A DNA stretch of 64,000 nucleotides from assembly GCA_009763385.1 (NCBI GenBank), contig CM019822.1, forward strand, positions 24,856,842 through 24,920,841, written 5' to 3'. Source of the stretch: Coix lacryma-jobi var. lacryma-jobi. Taxonomy: Eukaryota > Streptophyta > Magnoliopsida > Poales > Poaceae. The translations under genes and the position numbers were made by a program. The stretch's first letter is position 1; each line of letters opens with the position of its first letter. Shown one piece after another: positions 29,952-39,920 of the stretch. The notes beneath the pieces were generated by a model, which was given only the letters and a program-made list of their open reading frames with translations, was not told the origin of the DNA and did not search any database.

Positions 29952-30888
29952 TTCATAGTAGGTGTAGAGTGAATGTGCGCTCTTGTTAGTGAGCGTATGC
30001 GTCTGTAACTAGGTCTCGCAAAAAAAACATCGCTTATACACTAGCAAACCTTGAATCGTACCGGCGGCCGTGGAGCACCGACACAACCCTAGCGTGTCTG
30101 TGGCGGACACCTTTTTCGCCCCTCCTTCCGTAGCGACGGCGAGCTCCGGCCATGGAGCTTCCTGGCCAGATCTGATCCGGACGCCTCCACTACCGCCAAG
30201 GGCACTAACTGCCCTCCAACCATACTAACTGCCCTTTCCTTCTAAGCTCGTTAAAGTTGGGAGAGATGATAGCAAAATGTTTGTCTGAGCCCTAGCTCAG
30301 AGATCCAGAAGAAGGAGAAGACCTATACCTCGCCGAATTTATCGTGACCGCCGCCTGTGTTGGATCCACCGTGGCTGACACAGGTGGGGGAGGAGCTCGG
30401 CACATGAGCATGGAAATGAGCTTATTGACAGATTTTATGTGATCAAATTTGTTAATTTTTTTTTGGAATACGACCAATCAAACGTGTAGAAATTTGACGA
30501 ATTTATTAAAAAAAAATATGTCAACGGATAAATAGCAAAGTCAAATCTTATTAGCCATATCAATCAAGGAAACTAATAAGATTAATTAAGCTAGTGCAAC
30601 CGACCAGGCAATGAAAGTATGAAACTAGTGCAACCGACCAGGCGATTCGCGCCACACCTTTATTTATTATTTACACGCACGTATAGGCGCAGGGGACACG
30701 TGGACCACCGCCTCCCGCGCCCCGCCCAGCTCCCCGGCCCCGCAGCTCCGCCGGCGACCTCACACCTGGGCGTGGCTGAGTTGCTGGGCCCCACTCCCAT
30801 CTGACGATCTGATCTCCGGCCTCCCTCTCCCTCATCCCCTCCATCCACATCTCCTCCCGTGCCCGTCGTTCGTTCTCGCATCGGTATT

Positions 30889-30894
30889 TATAAA
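30889..30894 (+). promoter_or_regulatory. TATA box of the PHD-type gene
   Basis: TATAAA in TATTTATAAAGGAG, 158 bases upstream of the ATG, with a C/T-rich leader between. Spacing suits a transcription start near 30920. Confidence 0.65.
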
Positions 30895-31051
30895 GGAGCT
30901 CTTGTCGTCGTTCCGGCGGCTTGAGCTTTGCCGCTCAATCTCCTGCGCTGTCGATCTGCCACCGCGCGCGAACGAATCTCTTTCTCCTCTCTCCGGCCTC
31001 CAAGGGCACCCGAGAGCTAGGACGCGCCAGCGTCCCCCGTCCGTGTCGTCG

Positions 31052-31558
31052 ATGGCTGGCGGCACCACCGTGTGCTCCATGTGCGGCGACGTCGGGTTCC
31101 CCGACAAGCTCTTCCACTGCGCCCGCTGCCGCCGGCGCTTCCAGCACTCGTAAGTACGCCCTTCGTGATCTATGTCAGACTAACCATGGTCGCCGCCGTT
31201 TCATTCTCGTTCCTTCCAATGCATGCATGGGCGCAGCTACTGCACCAACTACTACGGCGACGCGGCCCCGGCCCAGGCGGGCGCCGGCGTGTGCGACTGG
31301 TGCCTCAGCGACGACGTCGTCGGCGGCGGGAAGAAGCGGCAGCACTCTTCGGCGTCGTCGGGGTGCGGCAAGCAGCATCGTCCGCAAGTGGAAGAAGCGG
31401 CAGCAGGCAGGAGCGCGCAGCAGCCGGCGGCGGCGGCGGCGTCGTTCCCGCCCAGCGGGTGCAGCAAGGGCGCCGGCAAGGTCACCGGCGGCAGCGAGCA
31501 CGCCGAGGGCGGCCGGAGGCCCCGCAGGTACAAGCTCCTCAAGGACGTGCTGTGCTAG
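31052..31558 (+). CDS. Small PHD-type zinc-finger protein (2 exons, 139 aa)
   Basis: Exon 1 is 31052-31149 and exon 2 is 31237-31558, with an 87-bp intron from GTAAGT to GGCGCAG; joined they give 420 nt. The N-terminal third carries a C4HC3 pattern: Cys8, 11, 23, 26, His32, Cys35, 52 and 55, in CSMCGDVGFPDKLFHCARC and FQHSYC ... CDWC. PHD fingers of this kind read histone tails or mediate protein contacts in the nucleus, but this short, otherwise domain-free protein belongs to a plant PHD-like family without a settled role. The rest is low-complexity (Ala, Gly, Ser), then a basic stretch and the terminal motif RRYKLLKDVLC, which I recall as shared among grass relatives. The splice junction regenerates the His-Ser-Tyr-Cys segment, which supports the model. 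The gene lies alone between repeats. Confidence 0.85.
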
Positions 31559-32027
31559 CGACTAGCGAGAGAGGGCCGGCTTGCTAGGTGCTCGTGTACC
31601 GTGTACGACGTCGTTGTACTATGTACAAATCAAATGCTTGCTAATCAAGTACTCCCTAGACAGTACTAGATTATTATTAGTATTACTAGTAGGTAGTAGC
31701 TAGCTAGATGGTTTAATCAGTTCCATCTTTTTTAATTATCATCAACCCAGCTGCTTTGTACTGCCATAGATCACGAAGGACGCCCTCAAGGTTTGCGTGT
31801 TGTGATCCAAACACTCGCTTTGCTTTCCTACTTCGTGATCCAAACACTCGCTTTGCTCCTCTCGCTTTGCTTTGTACAAGCTCCTCAAGGACGCCCTTCG
31901 TGTTCAGCCGGCGCGCGTATGTCACTTGCTTTGCTTTCCGTAAGATTCATCAATCTTTTGGCTACACACTGTCGATCGATGTGATGTATATGACGACGTT
32001 TATAGCTTAATAATAATCCACTCTCAC

Positions 32028-32066
<39 letters not shown>

Positions 32067-32176
32067 AGCAAAGATGGACGACGACGTCTTAATCGAACCT
32101 AAAAGTCTCGCAGTCTGCACACGGCTGGAATAGAATGCAACCAAAGATTCTTTTATTCAGGAACAAGAAGAATATA
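31559..32176 (+). other. 3' flank of the PHD-type gene with short duplications
   Basis: The 3' UTR probably ends before 31700. At 31770-31910 there are rearranged copies of gene pieces: TACAAGCTCCTCAAGGACG (also at 31529-31547), ACGCCCTTCGTG (also in the intron near 31155), and a twice-repeated GTGATCCAAACACTCGCTTT. A (CTA)n array occupies 32028-32066. Confidence 0.55.
32028..32066. repeat. (CTA)n microsatellite
   Basis: Thirteen uninterrupted CTA triplets. Confidence 0.95.
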
Positions 32177-32409
32177 GGTCTTGTTTAGTTGCTCCCCAAT
32201 TTTGCAAAATTGGCAAAATTCCCCGTCACATCAATTTTTAAATATTTGCATGAAAAATTAAATGTAGGTAAAAAATAATTAATTGTACTTTTAGTATGTA
32301 CATGTCGAGACGAATTTTTGGAGTCTACGTAGTCTATATTTGGACAAAGTTTGTCAAATAACAACGAAAGTGCTACAGGAAAAATTTTGCAAAAATTTTC
32401 TATCTAAAT
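32177..32409. mobile_element. GGCCTTGTTTAG-type MITE, degenerate
   Basis: It starts GGTCTTGTTTAGTTGC and carries the family interior (CATGTCGAGACGAA, GTAGTCTATATTTGGACAAAGTTTG). The right end is decayed (TATCTAAATAA instead of CTAAACAAGGCC), and no target duplication is clear. Confidence 0.7.
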
Positions 32410-33062
32410 AATGCGAGTACTGTACTGTTTCTGGATGGCTTAGCTTTCTGTACAAGGTATACGCTTGTAGTTATTAATTTCCTCCATGCCGGCCGAGACG
32501 AGCTGAGTGAGGTCTCTGGAAAACTCTGGAAGGTGGTCGACGATGTTGTACTGTACTGTAGTTTCCATGCACGCTACCCAGCAGCACAGGCCAGCTTGTT
32601 GCCACCGGTGGCGGTGGCGGTGGCGGTGGCGATGAAAAATCTCGGAGGCGCGCGGACGGGCGGACGGCTGCTGGAATCGACATACTGTACTAGTATGCAA
32701 TGCAGTGCAATGCAATTCGTAGTGGCCGACACCGCCCATGCCGAAGCATGCCTGAAACTGAAAGCTCCACCACTCCTGCGCCGCGATCGGGCTGCAGATC
32801 TTTGTGGGGGCGCGCAGGGCGCAACGATCCACCCATGAAACGCCACCGCGGGCGGCGTTTCCCTTGTCCCTCTGATACTGACAACCCCCAACCTGTCTGG
32901 TCAACAGTGTCATGATAGTGATCTGGCCCTCGGCTGGCTGTTCCTGCACTGCGTGTCGTCTGCTGCATGCATGCACTCCTCCGGCCGGGTCCGAGTAACG
33001 AACGGTTTGTGCTGTGCCATGTACTCCTATGTGAAAGTGAAACCTTTGTCTCATTATTAATA
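32410..33062. other. Unassigned sequence
   Basis: Moderately GC-rich with open frames on both strands, including a minus-strand frame ending at 32440, but no domain, splice structure or family I recognise. It may be decayed gene or promoter DNA. Confidence 0.35.
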
Positions 33063-33165
33063 AGTACTCCCTCCTAATTATGATTCCAAAAGTGTGTCTG
33101 TGATGTGAGAGAAACACGGATTTCTAGAGATAGTTATTTAAGAACGGAAGGAGGAAGGAGTAGGG
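33063..33165. mobile_element. Stowaway-type MITE remnant
   Basis: GTACTCCCTCCTAATTATG at the left faces GAACGGAAGGAGGAAGGAGTA at the right, with ACGGATTTCTAGAGATAG inside, inverse of the remnant at 28618. Confidence 0.5.
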
Positions 33166-33483
33166 ATTAATTAGGTGTAGTCTTCTTGGATTTGGATTAG
33201 CTGGGGATGTAATTATGGTTTCTCGGAGATAGTACAGTATATACCCTCGCTTGGTGCAGTTCTGCGTAATTAGTGGAGCAGATTATTTTTGTGATAGTAA
33301 ATCCAAAACGGCCTGAACTAGCTAGTGCTGCACCTGTGTTTGCTGTTGTTACAGTAATTTGTGATAGTAAATGCAGCTGTTTCTGTAGCTGCAGCCAACA
33401 GTACGTAATGGTAGCCGGGTTAGACACGTGAACTCTTGACAAGTGAAGAGAAGTGAAGAGGAGGTAGTATATTACATTGTTTG
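33166..33483. other. Unassigned sequence
   Basis: AT-rich, with GTGATAGTAAATSCA repeated near 33291 and 33362. No gene is recognised. Confidence 0.35.
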
Positions 33484-34017
33484 GTCGACTACTGCAGAAC
33501 AGGTCTTTGGACGATCTATCAACTGAGCTTTAGTCTCGGCAAAAAATTGTATCCGGAACTAAAGACTTTTAGTCCCGTATTATCAACCCGGACTAAAGGT
33601 CCCTAACCTTTAGTCCCGGTTGATAATACCAACCGGGATTAAAGGGTGACCTTTTAGCCCCGGTTGGTGTTAACACTACTAGAGAACAGGCCTTTGGACG
33701 ATCTTTCAATTGAGCTTTAGCCTCGGCAAAAAATTGCGTCCGGGGCTAAAGACCTTTAGTCCCGGTTGATAACACCAATCGGGGCTAAAGATGAATCTTT
33801 AGTCCCGGTTGGTATTATCAACCCGGACTAAAGGTCCTGAACCTTTAGTCCTGGTTGGTAATACCAACCGGGGCTAAAGGGTGAACCTTTAGCCTCGGTT
33901 GGTGTTACCAACCGGGACTAAAGGTCCTTTTAGCCCCGGTTGGTGTTACCAACCGGGGCTAAAGGCCCTTCCCGAGTGGATTCAAAAGGAAAACATCCAG
34001 AACTACATCACGTGGGT

Positions 34018-34083
34018 TGTGTAGCTCAGTTGGTAAGCGTGCCTGAGGCGAGAGGTGCTGAGTTCGAATCTCACAAATGCACA
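34018..34083 (+). other. tRNA-derived module, copy 1
   Basis: TAGCTCAGTTGG at 34022-34033 matches the Pol III A box and GTTCGAATC at 34062-34070 matches the B box, at tRNA spacing. A 4-bp T stem with TTCGAAT loop is present, but the acceptor stem does not pair, so this is not a functional tRNA gene. Confidence 0.6.
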
Positions 34084-34398
34084 TTTATTTTTCCTCGTGG
34101 GAGCCTTTAGCCCCGGTTGGGAAGGCCCCGGGACTAAAGGTTGGGACCTTTAGTCCCGGATTGCTAGCCCCGGTTGGGAAACCGGGGCTAAAGCCCCTTT
34201 CCAACCGGGGCTAAAGGCCGATTCTTCAGTCTCGGTTGGTGTTACCAACCGGAACTAAAGGTCGAAACCGGGGCTAAAGCCCCTTTCCAACCGGGGCTAA
34301 AGGCCGATTCTTCAGTCTCGGTTGGTGTTACCAACCGGAACTAAAGGTCCTTTACGAGTGAATTCAAAAGGAAAATGTCCAGAACTATATCACGTGGG

Positions 34399-34466
34399 TT
34401 GTGTAGCCGAGTTGATAAGTGTGCGCGAGACGAGAAGTGCTGAGTTCGAATCTCACAAACGCACAT
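34399..34466 (+). other. tRNA-derived module, copy 2
   Basis: A-box-like TAGCCGAGTTGA at 34404-34415 and an intact B box GTTCGAATC at 34444-34452. The A box has drifted compared with copies 1 and 3. Confidence 0.5.
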
Positions 34467-34557
34467 TTATTTTTTCGTCAGAGCTTTTAGCCCCGGTTAG
34501 GAGCACCCAGACGGATTGCTAGCCCAGCCGGGGCTATAGCACGTCTCTGCACTAGTG

Positions 34558-34790
34558 GTCTGGCGAGATGAATTTTTAAGCCTAATTAATTCATTATTAG
34601 CACATGTGTTATTACTATACCACTTTACTATCAAATCATGAATTAATTAGACTTAAAAGTTCCATTTTATAAATTACACATAAATTGTATAATTAGTTAT
34701 TTTTTAGTATATATTTAGCACTTTATACATTTGTTCAAACATCAAATATGATAGGTTGTAAAGTTTTTGTTTAAGTACATTATATTGATT
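34558..34790. mobile_element. Possible MITE remnant
   Basis: GATGAATTTTTAAGCCTAATTAATTC, TTAGCACATGTGTTA, CAAATCATGAATTAATTAG and related phrases follow the order of a common grass MITE family, but both ends are lost. Assignment is from memory of the family's wording. Confidence 0.35.
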
Positions 34791-34941
34791 AAAAGTTTCC
34801 TAGCTAGGAGGAGGTCAGCATGGTTGGAATCCAAGGCTGTTGACTTCTATGTACGGGGGCGTCTGAATTCTGATTGATGGGACTAGGATAAGATCGGATA
34901 TGTGCCCTATATATATCCCATACACTAGGAAATGAACTTTA

Positions 34942-35167
34942 GGGATTCTTTAGATGGAAAAATTTTGCGTTTTTGTTGTTATTTGACAAACTTTGTCCAA
35001 ATATGGACTACGTAGACTCCAAAGATTCGTCTCGACATGTACATACTAAAAGTACAATTAGTTAATTTTTTTTACCTACATTTAATGCTCCATGCATACG
35101 TCCGAACATTGATGTGATGGTTGATGTGATGAAAAATTTTGGGAAATGAAGGAAACTAAACAAGGCC
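34942..35167. mobile_element. GGCCTTGTTTAG-type MITE, 226 bp
   Basis: It begins GGGATTCTTTAGATGG, ends CTAAACAAGGCC, and is flanked by TTA (34939-34941 and 35168-35170). The interior is almost identical to the copy at 28730-28970. Confidence 0.82.
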
Positions 35168-35343
35168 TTAGTTTGATAAGTCTCATGATCCACGTATCTT
35201 ACAATGTAATCAACTCGATTTGTTAAAAGTCTTTGCGCATGATGAGAACCGAACAGGAGCAGGCCCCGCCCTGACTGAACGCATCTTGGCCCCTAGTGGG
35301 TTTCGGTGATTGGATGAAACACAAGATTACTGTGACTAACGTG

Positions 35344-35946
35344 CACTACTAGAGAACAGGCCTTTGGACGATCCACCAACCGAGCTTTAGTCCCGGAAAA
35401 AATTTGCGTCCGGGACTAAAGACTTTTAGTCCCGGTTGGTATTACCAACCGGGGCTAAAGGTGAATCTTTAGCCCCGGTTGGTATTATCAACCGGAACTA
35501 AAGGTCCTGGACCTTTAGTCCCGGTTGGTAATACCAACCGGGGCTAAAGGGTCACCCTTTAGCCCCGGTTGGTGGTACCAACCGGGGCTAAAGGTCCTTT
35601 TAGCCCCGGTTGGTGTTACCAACCGGGGCTAAAGGTCCTTTTAGCCCCGGTTGGTGTTACCAACCGGGGCTAAAAGTCCTTCCCGAGTGGATTCAAAAGG
35701 AAAACGTCTAGAACTACATCACGTGGGTTGCGTAGCTCAGTTGGTAGACGTGCCTGAGGCGAGATGTGCTGAGTTCGAATCTCACACAACACACATTTAT
35801 TTTTTCCTCTCTGGACCTTTAGCCCCGGTTGAAAGCAACCGGGACTAAAGGCCGGGACCTTTAGTCCCGGATTCTTAGCCCCGGTTGACATACCCGGGGC
35901 TAAAGGCCCATTTCAACCGGGGCTAAAGGCCCTTTCTCTACTAGTG
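35344..35946. mobile_element. Mini-CACTA in the copia C 5' LTR, 603 bp
   Basis: The ends are CACTACTAGAGAACAGGCC and TTTCTCTACTAGTG. GTG is duplicated (35341-35343 and 35947-35949), and the 3' LTR at 51350 shows the empty site. The body is palindromic TTTAGYCCCGGTTGG repeats plus one tRNA-like module. It is non-autonomous, and its terminal repeat matches the left end of CACTA-2 at 53297. Confidence 0.95.
35728..35792 (+). other. tRNA-derived module, copy 3
   Basis: A box TAGCTCAGTTGG at 35733-35744 and B box GTTCGAATC at 35773-35781. Partial acceptor pairing is possible between GTTG and CAAC. It lies on the same strand as the host LTR. Confidence 0.6.
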
Positions 35947-36309
35947 GTGTGTTTTGCAGAAACAGGGATAAGTTAGGTCACGGTAATGGCGACGATACAG
36001 GCATATGGAGTTCATGTCCCCTGACGATGGAAATCGTTTCGGTTTTCAAAGGACGGACGACGAAGACGGTGGTAGACTAGGATAAGTGTCGTATGGTGTT
36101 GGAGGACACTTATGTAGTCTTAGGTCTTTGTTTTTCCCTTTGGCCGTACTATAAAGAGGGGTGTGAATCAGTAGCTTGACCTAGATGAGTCTATTGAGGT
36201 AGGTGTGGTGCACACTTGTTATTTCATAGCCCTAGGTAGCTCAGAGAGATGCCTTATGTCGAGAGGAACAAAAGTCGTTAAGACCGCGTCGCGATCCGAG
36301 TTGATCTTG

Positions 36310-36675
36310 CCCTGGTTACGGGCATCGGACGCTGGTTGAGTGGGCATCGGAGGCTCCGATGCCCACACCGACTTAGGGTTTGGTCTGGTGCGTGGCATCG
36401 GAGGCTCCGATGGTGCCACATCGGATGATCCGGTGTCACTATTCACTTGGCAGTGAACTGTGGAAGGCATCGGACGCTGGCATCGGACGCTGAGGGGCAG
36501 CGTCCGATGGCCATGCAGAGAGGTTCCAGAGAGATCCTTTTGGCATCGGACGCGTCCGATGCAGGGGCCCAGCGTCCGATGCTCCATAAACATGTCTGAC
36601 AAGAGGGTACAGTCGACCGTTGGGTGTGGTCATCGGCGCGTCCGATGCTAGGCATCGGAGCGTCCGATGCCCCCG
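36310..36675. repeat. Palindromic half-site array in the LTR of copia C
   Basis: Some fourteen copies of CATCGGA or TCCGATG, many paired as GCATCGGACGCGTCCGATGC-like palindromes, lie just upstream of the TATA box; the same array is at about 51728-52090 in the 3' LTR. Position suggests promoter or factor-binding elements, as known for Sirevirus LTRs. Confidence 0.8.
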
Positions 36676-37453
36676 CAGAAACCCTGTCTTGTCCTGTTTT
36701 TGGATGGCCGGGTTGGGGGGTATATATACTTCCTTCCCTCCATCCATTTGAGTGTTCTTGCCACTTCCATCAGCTGAGAAACACCTTGTGAGTGTGAGTG
36801 AGTGCAAGAGCCCTAGTAAGGTTGAGTGATTTGCTAATTGTGAGAATTAGACACCTCCTAGTGAGAATTGAGTAGCAAGTGTGCATCCATCCATCTCTTT
36901 GGCCTTGTGTTGGTCAAGTGAGAGTTTTAGCTTGTTACTCTTGGTGATCGGCATCACCTAGACGGCTTGGTGGCGATCGTGAAGCTTGGAGAGCATCCGG
37001 AGGCTTTGTGGATGACCCAAGCAAGCTTGTGACCGGTAGTGAGCGATTCACCGGGCCGGAGTGGCGAAGAATCAGCTCGTAGTGAGCACTTGATCCTTGC
37101 GCGGATCAAGGGGGAGCGATACCCTTGCGCGGGTGCTCCAACGAGGACTAGGGGGGTGTGCCGACACCTCGATACCTCGGCAAAAAGATCGTCGAGTCAT
37201 CTCTACTCTCTTACTTTCGCATTTACATTCAAGCAATTCAATTCCGCATTACTACTTGTTGTTCATTCTATATTGAATTGCTTTGCTAGAGTTAGAGTGG
37301 CTTAGTCTTGATCTTTTGTATGGTAGAGTAAAAGAGAAACACACCTCTAGGCACTAGGGGGTTAATTGGAGCTTGATAGGTTTAATTCTTGCAAGAAGTT
37401 TTAGAAAAGCCCAATTCACCCCCCCCCCTCTTGGGCATCTTGATCCTTTCAAT

Positions 37454-37466
37454 TGGTATCGGAGCC
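37454..37466 (+). other. Primer-binding site of copia C
   Basis: TGGTATCGGAGCC two bases after the 5' LTR, complementary to initiator tRNA-Met. Confidence 0.88.
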
Positions 37467-37504
37467 TCGTGCTCTCGATTTAGGCTTAACCGCCTAGAGT
37501 TAAG

Positions 37505-39904
37505 ATGTCCGGAGGTGATGGACCACCTCCCATGTTCGAGGGAGTCGACTTTCCATATTGGAAAATCCGTATGGAGTCGTACCTAGAAGCGGTTGATGTA
37601 AAATGCCGCGATGCCGCCATAACCGGTTTTGCCAAACCCAAAGAAGGCACAAGCCTCACTCCTAATGAGGAGGAAAATGAGAAATGGAATGCAAAGGCCA
37701 AAAACATTCTTTTTAGAGGCATTTGCAAAGATGTGTTCGATCGTGTTCGGAACCACAAAAATACCCATGATCTATGGGAAAACATTTGTGCGCTCCATGA
37801 GGGAACCAAGAGTGAGCGTGAGGAACGCTATCATTTAGTTATGCAAAAGCTTCACTCTTTTGATATGCATGCTAATGAAAGTGCAAATGAAATGTACTCA
37901 CGGTTGAATGTTCTTGTAGAAGAGCTTAATGGACTTGGCCTCACACAAATGCAACCATTCGATGTTGTGAGGAAGATTCTTTGTGTCCTTCCAATTGAGA
38001 AGTATGGACACATTATGACGGTGCTACATCAAGGTGATCTTTCCACCGCTACACCAACTCAAATCTTGGGAAAGATCAATGTGCATGAGATGTACATGCA
38101 CATCACACCAAGTGGTGGCTCCTCCACCGACAAGAAGAAGGATTTGGCCTTCAAAGCTAGCGATGACAAGAAGGGCAAGTCCAAGACTATTGTGGTGCAT
38201 CATGAGAGCACAAGTGATGAAGAAGATGATTCCAACATTGCTCTCATGGTGAGAAGGACCACCAAGATGTTGAAGAAGCTTCACAAGAATGGGGTCCACT
38301 TTGACTCAAGAAAGAAGAAGTTCTTCACAAGTAGCAAGAGGAGGCCAATCTCCGAAATGGATTGCTACAATTGCGGTGAGCTTGGCCATCTTGGTCATCA
38401 ATGCACCAAGCCCAAGAAAGAAAGCTACAAGAACAAGAACAAGGGCAAGAAGTATGACTCATCAAGTGAAGATGAGAAGAAGGATGAAAAGCCCTACTAC
38501 AAGAAGGATGGCAAGAAGAAGAAGCAATTCCACAAGAAAGGTGGGAAGGCTTACATTGTTGGTGATTGGCTCACCGACATTGACTCCTCCGGTGGCTCAT
38601 CAAATGAAGATAGCGATGATGAGAAGGAGAAGGTGGCCGCTCTAGTCATTGACTCCTCTACACCACCACCACCACCATCACCGTCATCATCTACACACCT
38701 ATGTCTTATGGCCAAGGGTGACCGGAAGGTACAAAACGATGATGACTCTAGTGATAGTGATAGTGATGGTGAATTTGAGGCTCCCACTTATGATGAACTT
38801 GTCAAATTGCTAAATGACTACTCTAAAATCATAAGAAAGACTAGAGCTAAGAATGAGAAGCTTGTTGATGAAAATGAATCTCTTGTTGAAAAATGTGATC
38901 ATGCTACTCATGCTAGTGATGAACTAAAAAATGAACTTGCTACTATGTCATCCACTATCAAGGAGCTCAAGTCCTCTAACAAGGAGCTCAAAGCTAAAAA
39001 TGAGAAACTTGATAAGGTGCATAGTGACTTTACCACTAGCTATCATTTGCTCAAAGAACAATACACTCAAGTGAAAGTAGATTATGATACTCTCACCATT
39101 GCTTATGATATGCTTTCATATGAGACACTTGATGCTCCTAACCTTGTTGTTAAGTGCGACATAGCAACATCTTGTGAGGACTTGGTTAGTGAGCATGATG
39201 AGCAAAGAGCTAGTGGCAAGGGCAAGAATGTGGTTGTGGCCGATCACTATGATGATTATATCAAGATCAAGAATGAGAATGCAAAGCTCAAGGTTGATCT
39301 AGAGAAGCTTGCAACCACAAAGCAAGTCATTGTTGAGACTCAAGATGATGAGTATAGCAAGACACTTGAGCTTGACATGCTAAAAGAAGAGAACAAGAGA
39401 TTGAAGATGGAGAGAGACTACAAGATGACACCATCTCAATTAGAGCTCCAACAAGAGAATGACAAGCTCAAGAAAGAGAAGGAGCACCTCACCACCGGGT
39501 TGAAGAAATTCACCAAGGAACAATGTCTTCAAAGTGAGCTACTCATGAACACGGTCATGAAGACAAATAGAAATGGCATTGGATTCCTTGAGGAGAAGAT
39601 GAAGCAACACAAGAGCATCACAAAGCCAAAGAAGAAGAAGATTGGAAGATGCTATGAGTGTGGAAAGGAAGGACACTTTGCTCATAGTTGTGAAGAGCCT
39701 AAACCTACACCCTTGCCCAAGCATGCTAGGCCCTTTGCTTTCAATGCTCACTACATGCTTAGACAAGATTCTAGTGGCAAAGTGAAAGTTATGTTTATGG
39801 GGCCACCTAACAAGAATAGGCCAAGGCAAATTTGGGTTGCTAAGTCACTAGTTGGGAAGGTTAAGGGACCGCAACAAGTTTGGGTCCCAAAAGCTCAAGC
39901 TTGA
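37505..39904 (+). CDS. Copia C Gag, 799 aa
   Basis: The frame is intact from ATG 53 bases after the LTR to TGA at 39902. The N-terminal UBN2/DUF4219-type domain (FPYWKIRMESYL, DLWENICALHEG) covers about residues 10-220. Zinc knuckle 1 (CYNCGELGHLGHQC) is at residues 287-300 and knuckle 2 (CYECGKEGHFAHSC) at 716-729. Between them are a Lys/Asp/Ser-rich tract and a long Glu/Leu/Lys-rich region (about 430-680) that looks like coiled coil. It is larger than copia B Gag mainly in that region. It would form particles around element RNA. The C-terminal QVWVPKAQA parallels copia B's QVWVPKKH, so the gag end is conserved. Confidence 0.95.
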   Translation: MSGGDGPPPMFEGVDFPYWKIRMESYLEAVDVKCRDAAITGFAKPKEGTSLTPNEEENEKWNAKAKNILFRGICKDVFDRVRNHKNTHDLWENICALHEGTKSEREERYHLVMQKLHSFDMHANESANEMYSRLNVLVEELNGLGLTQMQPFDVVRKILCVLPIEKYGHIMTVLHQGDLSTATPTQILGKINVHEMYMHITPSGGSSTDKKKDLAFKASDDKKGKSKTIVVHHESTSDEEDDSNIALMVRRTTKMLKKLHKNGVHFDSRKKKFFTSSKRRPISEMDCYNCGELGHLGHQCTKPKKESYKNKNKGKKYDSSSEDEKKDEKPYYKKDGKKKKQFHKKGGKAYIVGDWLTDIDSSGGSSNEDSDDEKEKVAALVIDSSTPPPPPSPSSSTHLCLMAKGDRKVQNDDDSSDSDSDGEFEAPTYDELVKLLNDYSKIIRKTRAKNEKLVDENESLVEKCDHATHASDELKNELATMSSTIKELKSSNKELKAKNEKLDKVHSDFTTSYHLLKEQYTQVKVDYDTLTIAYDMLSYETLDAPNLVVKCDIATSCEDLVSEHDEQRASGKGKNVVVADHYDDYIKIKNENAKLKVDLEKLATTKQVIVETQDDEYSKTLELDMLKEENKRLKMERDYKMTPSQLELQQENDKLKKEKEHLTTGLKKFTKEQCLQSELLMNTVMKTNRNGIGFLEEKMKQHKSITKPKKKKIGRCYECGKEGHFAHSCEEPKPTPLPKHARPFAFNAHYMLRQDSSGKVKVMFMGPPNKNRPRQIWVAKSLVGKVKGPQQVWVPKAQA

Positions 39905-39920
39905 TTTCTTGTGTGTGTAG

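Larger units (their letters stand above)
28974..30888. other. Intergenic DNA with microsatellites
   Basis: No gene is recognised. An ATA/AAT triplet array lies at 29514-29558, and a compound (TA)n-(TG)n-(GC)n array at 29874-29951. A GC-richer patch (30055-30200) has no convincing frame. The last 200 bases are the GC-rich promoter of the PHD-type gene. Confidence 0.55.
33487..34557. mobile_element. Compound mini-CACTA, 1071 bp
   Basis: The left end GACTACTGCAGAACAGG (first base changed from C) and right end TCTCTGCACTAGTG are flanked by GTC (33484-33486 and 34558-34560). A second left end, CACTACTAGAGAACAGGCC, starts inside at 33674, and two copies of the tRNA-like module are present, so two elements of one family are fused or tandem. 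The body is made of TTTAGTCCCGGTTGG / CCAACCGGGACTAAAG palindromes, the subterminal repeats of CACTA-2. No coding capacity. Confidence 0.85.
35276..37451 (+). repeat. 5' LTR of copia C, carrying a mini-CACTA
   Basis: Starts TGAACGCATC, ends GATCCTTTCA. Without the insertion and its extra GTG it is 1570 bp; the 3' LTR is 1583 bp. The main difference is about 14 bases, one palindromic half-site present in the 3' LTR (near 51970) and absent here near 36565. TATATATA at 36721-36728 is the likely TATA box. Confidence 0.95.

Noticed and set aside
32440..33117. Minus-strand open frame of about 225 codons near the degenerate MITE
   Set aside because: No recognisable domain, no supported start, and strong overlap with frames on the other strand; left as unassigned DNA.
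34018..34090. Functional tRNA gene
   Set aside because: A and B boxes and a T arm are present, but the acceptor stem does not pair and the sequence repeats inside transposons; kept only as a tRNA-derived module.
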